A stretch of DNA of 64,000 nucleotides from Siphonodentalium dalli (GCA_032622095.1 CP136063.1:207811934-207875933); one strand, 5' to 3'. Shown: positions 23,694-36,509, counted from the stretch's first letter. The notes: a model not told the origin generated them from the letters alone. A program made the numbers and translations.

Positions 23694-26600
23694 GTCACCA
23701 CTGACATCACCAGAAATATGGGATTTTTCTCTCACAAACTTGACAAAAATATTGGCAAAAATTCACTTTTCAGGGTTCGACCATTTGTTCAAGTAAAATG
23801 CAACTATCTTTGGTATCAAAGGTGTTTATTGTTTTGGTCTATCTTAAGTGTGTCACACTGTGGTGTTTAAAGACTAAAATGCTCAAGATGGCTTCCAAAA
23901 TGGCAACCAAATTTGTAAAAAGTTAAAAGTTAACCTATCCCGAACATTATTCTCTGCGTTATCCGAAAAAGATAGCAAATTGTGACTCACTTGGTTATTT
24001 TTACGTATTAGTTAATTAACTGACAAATACGTTCTATTATATTTGTTCCAATTCCGTATGGGGCATGTCAAATTCATTTTAAAGTTGCAGTATGGAATTT
24101 TGCAGAGAACCTCTTTTGTGATTCTGGCCATATTATTGAAAGGAAATGGGCAGAACGTTGAGACGGAACTGAGATGAACCATCATGATATGTGGGTATTC
24201 AGGCCCATTATGATACAAATTTGTCAACTGGATACAGAGTGGAAGCCAAGATGACAGCCAGGGAGTTATTGTATGGTCATGAATGATGTGTGGGTATATA
24301 GGGAGTCCCCTATTGGTGACGGTGGGACATATATTTATATATGTTGTGGATGTGTTATCATTGGTGGTTTATGGGGAGTACATGTATGATCATGGATGGC
24401 GTGTATGTAACTTATGAGTGGCAAGTATGGAACTTATGAGCGGTCGTCTGTGTGGGTATTGGTATATCTGGAAGGGCTCACCATTGGTATTGTGCATATG
24501 TATACCTGGATTGACTCTATGGTCATGTGGATGGCGAATAGGTATACATGTAGTGGCCGTATGGTCCATGGTGAGGTGAATATGTATACATTGAGTGACT
24601 GTATGATCGTGAATGTAGTGAATATGTATACATATAGTGACTTTTTGGTCATGCGTCGGGTGTAGGTGTATACCTGGTGTTCACGCATGGTGACTCATGG
24701 CTGTATCGTCATTTGTGGTATGTACGGGTATAACCAAGTATGGCTGCATGATCAGGTGTACGTGTATAAAGTGGGTTATTATGTTGTCATTTGTGTGGTC
24801 ATGTCAGAGAGTTCTCCATCTTGATGATGTTTATGTAGATGGGGGGCGTTAAGTGTGGAAATTGATAGCCACCCATTAGCACACAGTCATTACATATATA
24901 CATAAACACCACAGACATAACAATATAATGACCCACTGTATACATGTACACCTGACCCATGACCACGGATGACCATACAGCCATGCGTCACAATGCAGGC
25001 ACACCGGGTATACTCCTAAACATGACCCATAACCATATAGTCACTCCTTGTATACCCATTCATCTCACCATTGGCCATAAGGTCACCCCCTGTATACCTA
25101 TTTTCCAACCACATGGTCAAATAGACAATCAATATCTACATCAACACTACAATAATGACCATAAAGTCATTCCGGTATACATATGCACCTCACCAATGGC
25201 CATATAGCAACTCGCTTCATACTCATACCCTCACCCATGTCACCTGGTATACTCCTTCGTCTGACCTATGGCCATATAGTCACCCCGTGTGTACCTATTC
25301 AAAACATTCATACATGATCATGGTCAATCCTTGTGTACATATTCGCCTCAACATTGGCCATGTCACTCCCTGCATCCATATTTGTCACACCATAGCCGAA
25401 TAGCCACTCAAGATATACTTATACACCCCATCCATGTCACTATAGTCACTCCATGTATGCATGTGCACCTCATCCATGACCATATAGCTACTCGCTATAC
25501 ACTCATATCCCTCGCCCATGACAATAAAGCAACACGTGTGTATACTGGTATAACCTACACATGACCATACCGCCACAAAACAGGAGCACCAGGTATTCTC
25601 ATACGCCTGACACATGACCATTTAGTCACCCCCTGTATAGATGTTCATTACATTTGTGACCATACAGTCACTACTTGTATACCTACATGTTCTCATCTCA
25701 CTATTAACCATACAGTCACTACGTGTATACCTATTTGACACACATAGTCATATAACCACTCGATATACATGTGCAGCTCACCCTAGACTATAGATTCACT
25801 ACAGGTATACATGTAAACCTCACTAATGGCCATTCAGCCCTTCCAAATATACAAAAAACCCGCACACACGACCACTCAAACACTCCATACTTGCATATAC
25901 ACTTCACACATGACAATTCAGCAATTCACTTCATAATCATACACGCCATCCATAATAATACAGCTAAGCCTTATACACCCACAAATGATAATACATCCAC
26001 GAGATATATAAATATACATCCCACCATTACCACACGGACACTCACTATATACCCACACCCTCGATAATGTCCACCCAGCTTACTCCAGGTATTCACATTC
26101 AATCATGACCATACAGTCATTCCATGTATACCTGTACACATTACCCGTAACCATAAAATCACTCCCTATTTATCCACACACCCCATCCATGATCATACAG
26201 ACAACACATGCACATACCACCCATGACATTACAGTCACTCCATATATACATATTCAACACATAGATGACCATGTAGCTATATCCATACACCACACCAATG
26301 ACCATACAGTTACACCGGTTGCACCCGTATTGAATATACACAATCATACACCATATAGTCACTCCATGCATATCGATTGACCTCACACCTGACCATGGCC
26401 TCTCCCTGTATACCTATATGCATCTTACCATGGACAACCCATAATAACCATATAGTCACTCATTGTATACCTACTCACATTCAGTCATGACATACAATAA
26501 CTCCCTGTATACCTATTCACCTCACATATGATCATAGAGTAACTCCCTTGCTATGATCTTGGCATCCACACTGTATCATGTTGACATTTTTTTTATCATA

Positions 26601-27106
26601 ATGGACAAGAATAGCCAAAGATTATGATCCATCTCAGGTCTGTATCAAAGTTCTGCCCATTTCCTATCAATAAATGTGGCCAAAATTACAAAAGAGGTTC
26701 TCAGCAAAATTGCATACTTTAAAATGAATTTGTCATGCTCCATACGGAACTGAGACAACCAGAATAGAACATGTAGTTGTCAGTTAATTAACTAACATGT
26801 ATAATAACCAAGTGAGTCACAATATGCTACCTTTTCGGATAATGCAGAGAATGTTCGGGATATATGTAAACAATTAACATTCTACAAATTTGGTTGCCAT
26901 TTTGGAAGCCATCTTGAGCAATTCAGTCTATAAACACTGTAGTGTGACACATTTAAAATAGACCAAAACGATAAACACCTTTCAATCCAAAGATAGTTAT
27001 ATTTTACCTGAAAAAATGGTCCAAACCTGAAAATTGAATTTTTGCCAATATTTATGTCAAGTTTTTGAGAGAAAAGTCCAATATGTTTGACGATGTCAGG
27101 GGTGAC
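23694..27106. mobile_element. Inner foldback element FB2 inserted in FB1
   Basis: Inverted ends GTCACCACTGACATC (left, from 23,694) and GATGTCAGGGGTGAC (right, ending 27,106) bound a 3.4-kb insertion. The uninterrupted site is preserved in the other FB1 arm, where TTACTATT is followed directly by TAGTCCAGTGCAT, so the insertion is inferred from an internal comparison. AT/ATT on both sides may be a 2-3 bp target duplication. The arms are about 550 bp (23,694-24,240 and about 26,590-27,106) and enclose a 42-bp minisatellite. No coding frame of interest is present. Confidence 0.8.
24290..26570. repeat. 42-bp minisatellite core of FB2 with strand switch
   Basis: In the left part GTATAC recurs at 24,543, 24,585, 24,627 and 24,669, an exact 42-bp step, with GGTCATG/TGACTGTATGGTC between. 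From about 24,870 the same unit appears as its complement (TGACCATATAGTCACTCC, TGTATACC and CACCTCACC), for example with TGTATACC about 25,049 and 25,091, and continues with degeneration to about 26,540. The core is therefore two arrays of opposite orientation. Confidence 0.75.
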
Positions 27107-29360
27107 AATTAGTCCAGTGCATTTATGAGAAGAAATGCCAAACCCGGAACTAATTGCAACAGAATTTTGCTGGAATAAGTACACAAATCCTCCATAAACA
27201 ACATACTAAAAATCGGCAAAAATCGGAAAAAGGGAAATTGGTGAATTTCGTGAAATAAATTTGGGGAAATTTTTGTCAAATCATCAATTTATGGATTTTC
27301 ATGGATGAAAATAAAAACAATCAAATTCACAAATCCTACAAATAGCATGTGTATTGTGTCGACCTCAATTTCCTGAACCCAGTACTGAAAACCAATCCCA
27401 TTAAGTATCTTTCGAGTTGTGTGCCTTCAAAAACGTGAGTTTACCTGATTTTGGCCCATTTTCGGGGCCTCAATTTCGAAGAATGAGCCAAAATGCCTTA
27501 TTTATGGTTAATTATTTTAAAAAACTAGAGCAAATTGAACGGCTTTTTCAGTGTTTTAGTAATTTCCTCACTAGATTAAACACAACAAATGATTAATATG
27601 TGCATCAATAATTAAGAAGAAGATTATATTCTCAAACAAAATGTGTGTTCCATTGTATGGACTTTGCCTCTGACACTGAACTTTTGTGATGAAATGCAAT
27701 ATTTGAGGTCATGTAACTCAATAATTTAATACCCATATGCCATGCTTTTCTTATAACCTTTTAAGTATGTTGGATTGAACAAATTGTAAAGGTATTAATA
27801 GAATATTATTTAAGAAAATCAACTTATGGCCCTTTGAATACTTAGTCTTAGCTTGTTTCCAAAGATGCCAGTTTGAGGCATTTTTGTCCATTCTAAAAGG
27901 TTTTGGGCCATAAACACAAAAAACAATAGGTGTTTTAATGTGTAAAATTATTTGAACTTTCCTCCCACAATACTTTAGTGTTAAAAATTAGCCTTTCATT
28001 GGTTATGCCATAGTATGTCACTTGATTTCTTTTTCAGGAAACTGACTCCAAATTTTAACGTTGGTAAAGGGGTAGGAAAAATCACAAAATGCAATTTTAT
28101 CACCAAATTACAGCCATTTCAGACACAATGTTGTTTTCTTCCAGTTTGTGTACATTCCTGTTGCATTATAAAACTGCTTAATACGTTATCGGAAGTTGAT
28201 TTATAATTGTATGGCTATGTTGTATAAAAACAATCCCAAAATGCCAATTTGTCATTTCACTGCCAAATTTTGACAAAAAATATTACAGCTCTGTCAATAA
28301 ACATAAACAAAGGAAATATGAATTTATGTATGAAAGAACAATGTAAGCAGAAGCTGATAATATAAAGTGTTATGCTTCAAGATGGATAATTTTGAAGTTT
28401 TTGTTGATATGCTTTCCCCTACCCCATTTTTTTGCCGTTCAAATTTGGAGTAAGTTCCACAATGATGAGTGAAATCCAGTGACATTCATTGGTATAACCA
28501 TTGAAATGCTATTTTCTATACAACAAAAAGATTTAAGAGGACAGATAAAATAATTTTACACAATAAACTTTCGTTAATTTTTCTGAATATACCTAAAACC
28601 TTTAAAAATTGACAAAAACGCCCCACAATAGCATTTTCGGAAAAGAGGCTAGACTAAGAGTTCATAGGAGTTTATTTTCTTCACCAATGTATTTGGAAAT
28701 TCCTTCACAATTTGTTCAATATAGTATTCTCAATATGTTATGAGAAAAGCAGAGCATACGGATATTAATTTATTGAGTTACATGACCTCAAATATTACAT
28801 TTCATCACACCAGTTCTGTGTCAAGGCAAATTTGGCTACGTCCTTACAATGGAACACACATTTTGTTTCAGAATATTTTATTCTCCTTATTCATAGATGC
28901 ACATATTAATCATATTTTGTGTTTTATCTAGTAAGGAAAGTCATTAATTTTGCTCTAGTTTTTTAAATAATTAACTATATAATACGGCATTTGGCTCATT
29001 CTGCGAAATTAAGGCTCCGAAATCAGGTAAACTCGCGTTTTTGAAGGCACACAACTCGAAAAAGCCTTAAGGAATCCGGGAATGGTTTCCAGTTCTGGAT
29101 TCAGGAAAATGTGGTCGACAAAATAGGCATGATATTTGAAGGACTTGTAAATTTGAATGTTTTATATACATTCATGAAAATCCATAAATTGATGATTTGA
29201 CAAAATTTTCCCAATTTGTTTTCACAAAATTCACTAATTTCCCTTTTTCCGATTTTTGCTGATTTTTAGTATGTTGTTTATAGAGGGTATATGTACCAAT
29301 TCCAGCAAAAAAAAAATTCTGTTGCAATTAGTTCTGGGTAAAACCATAAATGCACTGGAC
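27107..29360. repeat. FB1 inner arms and loop
   Basis: 27,107 to about 28,085 pairs with about 28,430-29,360. Matching landmarks are AGTCCAGTGCATTTATG, CAACATACTAAAAATC, TCATCAATTTATGGATTTTC, ACTCCAAATTT and GGGGTAGG. The middle (28,086-28,430) has no counterpart and is the hairpin loop. No protein-coding signal was seen in either strand. Confidence 0.75.
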
Positions 29361-30177
29361 TAAATAGTAACAATTAACCATGGTGCATCAGACATGTTAG
29401 TATTCAATGTATAGAATGCAGAATAGCTAATTTTATACATCAACCACAACTTGTAAGCGATTGCAGGACACGCTGGTGTAATATTTACCATTTTCCATAT
29501 TTTGGCGGCCATATTGGCAGCCATTTTGAGCCAAAGTAAGAATTTTGGTTCCAGTGATTTGGAATATTAATAGTTAATGATATGCCTCACTTACATTACA
29601 AAGTTCTGTTCATTTCTTGTTGAAATATGACTAGAATCCCAATTGTGATTTTTTGTGAAATTTTATACCGCATTCTGTAAAATCGAATTTTTGAGGGATC
29701 GGAAGGTGTTAGGACCCCAATAATTGCATATTTCGTTGCTCCAATGATCAGTTAACATACAAAATACTAAATAAAGTTGCATTACTAAACCAGTTCCAAA
29801 CAGCATGAATTGATCTAGAAGATATTTGTGAAAAAAAATTATATTTTCAACTTCCGGTGGCCATTTTGGCGGCCATCTTGGATGGTGAGTTTTTATTTTG
29901 GCTCAAAAATGTGTCATTATGTCTCAGCTTCACGAAAATATATACATTTGTATACATTTTACAAGATTTTCCCGCTATAATTTGAATAAAACTGACCTAA
30001 GGTCTGAGCTGAAAAACGGCGGCCATGATGGACGCCATCTTGTCTGGAGTCTACACGGCCACTTTTTGTTCTTGTTAACATTGCTTAAAAGTTGAAGGAC
30101 ATAATAAGGAACAAAATGAGTGGGGTGAAGTTAAGTCCCAGGGGGGTGCAAGGGTACCCCTATTAGCTCCCGGACTA
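29361..30177. repeat. FB1 right arm, outer part
   Basis: Inverted counterpart of 22,878-23,693. The complement of the ATGGC pairs appears as GCCAT at 29,508/29,520, 29,860/29,872 and 30,022/30,034. A diverged solo fragment of this arm lies at 50,911-51,275. Confidence 0.85.
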
Positions 30178-30844
30178 ATGGGCATGTTTACGTTGGCACT
30201 TCAAAGGAATGCCGCTGGATTTAGTCACATTAACCCCAAACGCATGGACATATTGTAAAATGTTAGACTATAGGATATTTAAGCTAGGCCTGTTATCACA
30301 AAAACTTGAATTCGGTTCCAGATGGAACCAAAGCAAGGTGGAACCAAACTGTGGTTCTATATTGGGAGCTGATTTCTTAGATTGCAGGTACCTGGAACAA
30401 AATGAACTCACTTCTAAAAGTACATAACAGAGAGCTCTCTGTTATGCACTTTATGGAGTGGGGTCCCCCTATTTCCACAAAAAACAAAGTGCCTTGTGAA
30501 TAATTCATTGCATGGGACTGCGTCGGCTGTATAATCGTGGTGCTTAAGACACTGCACATATCCCAATGGACTGACAATAACTTCGTAATGGAACTATACT
30601 TATACGATCGTCAACGGCTTTTTGCGAAAAGGTGGCTGCATAATGGGCGATTAATTCCTATGGAACATATATATAGTCCGCATAAATGTCAGACAGAAAC
30701 TCTGGAGAGGTGCCATGTTATCGACAGTGAGCGACTATAATCGGATATTTACCGATACTTCCGCTGTCTTATGCTCAATTGACTGGACAGCGAAACGCCT
30801 GATCCACCCCGGCGTTGTTGAACCAATTGTTAGACCAATGTATT
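30178..30844. other. Unassigned spacer with a 22-bp palindrome
   Basis: No gene was seen. GGTTCC/GGAACC motifs lie at 30,313-30,355, and a perfect 22-bp palindrome (ATAACAGAGAG and its complement) at 30,424-30,445 extends to 30 bp with one mismatch. Confidence 0.5.
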
Positions 30845-31376
30845 GCGAGGCTCCCTATATTGGTGACTCGCGTTTATAAGAGAAAGCATTGGCACAAGGG
30901 CTTTCGCAAAATTTCAAGAATTTCCAGTCATGGAAGGGTTAACTTTACTGGCATTAAAGACCCTGTGCCAATGCAATATCTTATATATGCGAGTTAACCA
31001 TAATTTCGCAAAAATTCAAGAATTTCCAGTCATGGAAGAGTTACTGTTCTACGATTGGTCACGAATTCACGCCATATGAACGCGCGAGGAACAGTAGAAG
31101 GGGCCCAAGTTATATGTTAAACCGCCCTAGTCTCTTGCATGTTGGCATATATGCAAATGAATTATCTTATAGGTCGCCTCGCATATATAAGAGAATGCAT
31201 TAGCCCAACAATTTTTCTTACATTCTTTAATAATTTTTATCATTTTTTTTGTTCTTGCATTCTTTAACAATTTCTATAATGTTTTTTATAGTTTTTTCTT
31301 ACATTCATTATCAATTTTTATAATGTTTTCTTTCGTTCCTTTAACAATTATAAAAAATATATATATATATATAATT
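30845..31376. repeat. MITE-derived repeat, copy 1, with AT-rich tail
   Basis: 30,845-31,149 is nearly identical to 33,105-33,398. Both carry GCGAGGCTCCCTATAT, GTCATGGAAGGGTTAAC (a TTAA-flanked MITE terminus), GACCCTGTG, and the shared tail AGAAGGGGCCCAAG. Copy 1 continues with CCTCGCATATATAAGAG, then about three imperfect copies of a TTCTTACATTCTTTAACAA unit also found inside the MITE at 46,718-47,108, then an (AT)n run at 31,355-31,370. Confidence 0.65.
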
Positions 31377-33104
31377 TGTTTATGATGTTAGTCGGCCTGC
31401 TCAAGTGGTATGATGCTGGTAGGGCAAACATCTGTATGTTTTCTACAAAATATAATTAGATCGGACTCCTGAGGTTGTGGTGGCCAACGACGACTTCAAA
31501 TGGGTCGCTATAACATGTTTTGAAGTTATATCAGGCTATAAATTCCAATGCTTCGACATATCATATAGGCAAGACTGCAACAGTGTCGTTGTGTTGGAAT
31601 TATCATCAATTGAATTTCAGAACGTCATAAGATCGCTGGGTCCACTCATAGAGAATATATACGATTATATAAGCATGTCCAAATAATTTTAATACATGGG
31701 CAGGCTTGCCAATGATGATTTGATAAAGTGCTTTATAATATACATGTATATGTTACCGCGCATTACGAAATGACCTGAATGATATCTTATCAAGGACCTG
31801 TCATGGTGTCTCATCCCAACTTTGGTCAACATCGTCTTCTTCCCTCACTGGTGACCAGTCAAAGACTAATCAACAATTTAAATTAATTTTCTTTTTAATT
31901 TTCAAGCCGGGTTGGGTGGGGGTGCCGATGTAATTACGTAGGCGTATTTCAATGGGACGGGGTGCAGTTGGAATTATAAGGTGGACACCCCCATGGAGAC
32001 CTTCTAGCCACGACCCTTGAGACCATAACAGAACTAATGTTGAGCGGTGCATTGAGTTGCCATTTACTTGGATGTCAGCATGCGCACGGAATTGAATTAA
32101 AATCTGACAGTAACGCATGCATGATTGGAATATAAAGAAATCACCAGAGACAGGATGTCAGAACGCCCACTCTATTTGATGGCAGAAGCTAGACGTGCTT
32201 CCAATAAATTGCACCATGTTGTCGCATACGTGTCTTAACCACCAGGTGTGATGACTCTGACATTAATTATTGGGAGGTTTCATATTTCTAAAACTTCTAA
32301 CGTCGCCCATCAAGCATAACCAACTATATGTATCTTTGTCGAGGTGGGAAAGCATTATCCAGTAGTCAGCAAGCTATGCTCTATTCCCACAAGAAAAGAA
32401 AGAGAAGGTCTTGCAACATAACACAGAAATTTAGTTAGTGCTGACAATGGTAACCTAAGAATTCCATACTATAATATGAAATAAAGATAACTTCAAATAA
32501 GGTCGCTACCCGGGCATAACATTCATGTTCGGAGTTGTATACCGAGATGTGCAGCATTAAACATCCTCCGCCAGTGAATTATCTTATAGCAACCACCAAG
32601 GGTACTAATACCTAAGGCAGGTGAATGACGTCATATAATATATTCTATATCCATCAGTGATCGCGGGTATAGATTCTGGAGAAATTGTCACGTGACTTCC
32701 GGTTAGCAACCGTGTTGAGGTTGCAAAAAACGCGGAATTTGAATTGAAGCATTGCGATAGAAATGAAAGTAACTACTTCACAATTTACGAAGAATTCACA
32801 TGTGATTTAAGTCTATTAATTTCATTTAGACCAATTTCGTTGATCAGCTTAATGAACACGAAAAATGAAGAAGTCATGACGATAACCCAGACAAGATTTT
32901 ACAATCCACGACACGTCTTGTCAATTTGGCATGTCGTCTCCGTCGTGACCACTGCATGATGTTACGTAAATTATTTTTAGCGTTATGTCGCCGAAAAAAA
33001 TGCAAATGTGGGGCACATCATGTGTGGTTGCGCCACCACGTGTCACGTACGATTCATATTACATATGTGCGAGGCTTACAATGTCAAGGTAAATATTGTT
33101 AGAG
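31377..33104. other. Unassigned sequence
   Basis: About 1.7 kb in which I recognise no gene, RNA or repeat; frames here are short and lack domain-like composition. Confidence 0.4.
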
Positions 33105-33398
33105 GCGAGGCTCCCTATATTTATACGAGAATGCATTGGCACAGGGTTTACGCTAAATTTCAAGAATTTCTAGTCATGGAAGGGTTAACTTTACTGACAT
33201 TAAAGACCCTGTGCTAATGCATTATCTTATATATGCCAGTTGACCATAATGTCGCAAAATTTCAAGAATTTGCAGTCATGGAAGAGTTACTGTTCTACAT
33301 GATTGGTCACGAATTCACGCCACATGAACGCGCGAGGAACAGTAGAAGGGGCCCAAGTTATATGTTAAACCGCCCTAGTCTCTTGCATGTTGGCATAC
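33105..33398. repeat. MITE-derived repeat, copy 2
   Basis: Second copy of the 30,845-31,149 segment, with the same GTCATGGAAGGGTTAAC terminus and the same end point (TTGCATGTTGGCATA). Confidence 0.7.
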
Positions 33399-33592
33399 TT
33401 CTGATCGGACTTTAATATCACTGGGACTTCACTCATACACGTTAAAATCAAAGAACAAGCAAGTGACACAGTTTGGACACACACGACTTGAGGTACAGTC
33501 CACTTACTTGGATCACTAATCCGTGCATACCGGCATTGTGACAAGCTTCGTCAGTGGACTGCTTTGGCGACCTAACAATCGATGAACTTTAT

Positions 33593-33965
33593 CCCTTTCT
33601 TTTCTAAATACTCATTGACGAGTAGTTCCCTAAGGAAATGTTGAGCTAATAAGTTCAGCAAACGATCACCAATGACTATGAATCATTCTGCTCTTGTATT
33701 ATTTGTTTCTCTGTCCGTCGTCTGGTTTTATTACCTGGACACTTCCAAGTTAATAATGAACTGTTCCGATGTATACTTGTATAAAACTCGAGTCATAAAC
33801 TCATTTTCATTATAATTACCATGTTGTTTGCATCGTTCATAGAGCATACACGTGTATTTTGAACTAATCCATGGCTCAAATTCATTTTATTTGTCGCATA
33901 TATTCTGTTGAGTATAAAAGGAGATGGTCCCATAATGGCCGGATTTAGTGTATAGTCCCATTTTT
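33593..33965. mobile_element. MITE-like copy (CCCTTTCTTT family) plus adjacent dispersed repeat
   Basis: 33,593 begins CCCTTTCTTTTCTAAATACTC, like the TTAA-flanked element at 45,923-46,196. The interior shares TCTGTCCGTCGTCTG-type sequence with the copy at 54,143-54,396. From about 33,790 to 33,965 the sequence matches 59,836-60,005, sharing GCATATATTCTGTTGAGTATAAA and GGAGATGGTCCCATAA. Confidence 0.5.
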
Positions 33966-35935
33966 AAGTTAGTTCGTACAAAACCATATATTCCGCCCCC
34001 GTAAACGCTCACTGAATAGATGCGCAAAATCTAAAGCTTTTAATGAGGCTTCAGTATGATGATATTTATATTTATGCATAAACGACTCCATTAATTCTTA
34101 TTTCCAATTCCAATTTCCTAATGGCGACATTAGAAGGGAAGATTCTATATAACACCGAGGATGAATATTCATCAAATCCCTAAAATATGGTTATAAGTCG
34201 GTTCAGGAATGCGGCATTTGATTCTGGTATTATACTTCCATTACAAAAGCCCCGACATCAGCCAACTGGCTTCTCCGTCAGTGTGACCAGTACATTGTCC
34301 TATCCGTGTATCAAATGTCAATTAATACGACGCCACTATAGTATATTTATTCCATCACATATTATACAGTGATACCACAGACAACCAGTGTACCAATATA
34401 CATACATGCAATTGTTTATCCCGTTTGACAGGACAGTGGTACACATGCGCAGTTATAACACAAACTTGCTGGCATACCTTAACGTCCAATTGCAAAGTGT
34501 AATTCAGTGCGCCCATGGTGATAATAGGTGTATTTGACACTGACACCAGACTCTTTTTGAAATTAAGATCTATGTGAGGTGCATATCAGCACATTCACAC
34601 AATAAGAATACATAAGTATAGTGCCATGTTACTTAACCCGGGAAATATTTCCCGGCTAACTTTTGGCAAGAGCCATCTAGAGAACGATTTTATATATTTA
34701 CTCGGTAGCCAAAACCCAGTCTGGAGTAAACTACATACCCACATATAAAAAATAGTGGGTCTGACGACCTTTCGTTCAGTTTTCATTTCCCAAACCCGGG
34801 ATTCCTTGTAATTACCGCCAATCAAAACTTAGCTCCAAGAAATGTGTGCCCCAATAAAAAACTAGTAACATGTCACGTGCTCTCGGTGTGGAAATTCCGA
34901 AGGTGTGGCTAAATGTTGTGGCTAAATGTGACGTCATGTTATACCGGAAGAGAAATTCACAAATCGACAAATAAAGTAGATTGTTGACGAGCGGTCGAAA
35001 GTTTAAAATCAAGAATCACCGGAATTTGGATTGCAGGCAACTGTAATTAGGGTACAATTACTGGCCAATCTTTGGAGCTAATAATACGACTGTGTAAGGT
35101 CGGGAGGGTTTCGGTGGGGTTTGTGGTAGAATTGTGTTGCGCTTCGCTCGTTTTGGCTGCGGTGGTACTACTGCCGGTACTGGGGAACTGATTGATCGTT
35201 TTGTTATGTCATTTCACTTTTTTTTTTAGTTCTGTAGTTGTTTTAGCAGATAGTCCCGACATTCATGTATTTTTGATTCGTGGCCGTTGATTTGTGTTAT
35301 TTTTTGACAACATGGGCGACAAATCGCCTGGCCAATCTAAAAAATAATTCGTTCTGAGTCCAAGAGATCCACATAAATTGACATTTTTTTATAATTTCAA
35401 GAAGATCTGTCTTAGTTATTGTACATATTATTTTGGATCCCGGAAGCTAGCCGTTTCCCTTTATTGTCAGTAAAACAACCGCCGAACGAAAAGTCACAAA
35501 CCCTGCAACTATTAATTCCGATTCTTAGAGTCGGCTTCACATGGTTGAAGCGGCCATGACGGCACTGGCATGTGACCATGTTTACGCCTGTCAATCACAA
35601 CTAATTTCAGATTTATATTTAGTGCGGTGTGACGTAATTTGGGGGAAGCCCACAACCGTTCAGAAATGAAAAGTTGATGGGAATGCAATAGACTCAGTAT
35701 CAGTATGAATCTGAGTGTATGTTTACATAGACTGGCCAAAACCCAGCAATTCAGAAAAGTTTGGCGATATTTGTTAATACGTGTATGAAGATTCACGAAA
35801 AAACAAGAGATGACCCAACATGATTCGATTAACCACATATACACATGCTGGCATTATATATCGGTAATGTCAGCATGTGTACCTATAATCTACAAAATGA
35901 GAAAACAAAATTACGACGATTTTGATGAGGACGGC
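33966..35935. other. Unassigned sequence
   Basis: Nearly 2 kb with no recognised gene or repeat. The short frames on both strands show no domain motif. Confidence 0.4.
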
Positions 35936-36320
35936 ATAGGCGTTGCCATGGCGATAATCACCACGATGACAATATGAAGATAATTAGGTCGACGGCGCTG
36001 ACGGCGACGATAATGCTGATGACTGCATTGTATAATGGCGATGATGACGATCACGACGATGACGTCGTTTATGATTATGATTATGATGATAATGATGACG
36101 TTGTTGGTGATGATGAGGATAAAGATGACAGCGACGACAAAGATGATGATGATGATGGTGGTGGTGTTGATGATGGTGGTGTTGATGATGACGATGATGA
36201 TTATGATACTGATGAATAATGATGATGATAATGATGATAATGATGATAATGATGATGAGGATGAGGATCATGATGATGTCGACGACGTTGATGACGACGG
36301 GGATGTTAAGGACGATGACG
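35935..36320. repeat. GAT-rich low-complexity region (degenerate triplet repeat)
   Basis: An irregular run of GAT/GAC triplets, densest at 36,140-36,280. In one frame it reads as Asp-rich protein, in another as Met-rich, and on the complement as His- and Ile-rich. No frame has non-repetitive coding sequence next to it, so I read it as a microsatellite rather than a gene. Confidence 0.8.
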
Positions 36321-36509
36321 ACCATGATGTAAGTGACCCCATTGTATATACATGTATGTACATATCCATGTTCTGCATTAATTTGCAGCGTTGACAATTA
36401 AAGCATACAACCCCGAATTGTGAATTGTGCTGAGTCAAAATACGTTCATAGATTTTTCTGATCATCTTTCAATACAGAAAACACGCATGGTGTATGAGTG
36501 GGCAACATG

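Larger units (their letters stand above)
22878..30177. mobile_element. Outer foldback (long inverted-repeat) element, FB1
   Basis: The ends are inverted: TAGTCCGGGAGCTAATA on the left (22,878) and its complement on the right (ending 30,177). The left arm is 22,878-23,693 plus 27,107 to about 28,085. The right arm is about 28,430-30,177, and a loop of about 340 bp (28,086-28,430) separates them. Arms match over roughly 1.8 kb with many point differences. The left arm is split by a second element. I find no transposase frame, so it looks non-autonomous. A flanking TA could be the target duplication but is not distinctive. Each arm carries three paired ATGGC motifs at 12-bp spacing. Confidence 0.8.

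Noticed and set aside
24414-26386. Overlapping frames of 60-98 codons on both strands
   Set aside because: They come from the 42-bp minisatellite (a multiple of three, so frames stay open) and appear on both strands.
35974-36397. Asp-rich (plus) and His-rich (minus) frames of 80-137 codons
   Set aside because: All arise from the GAT/GAC triplet run read in different frames; no non-repetitive coding flank.
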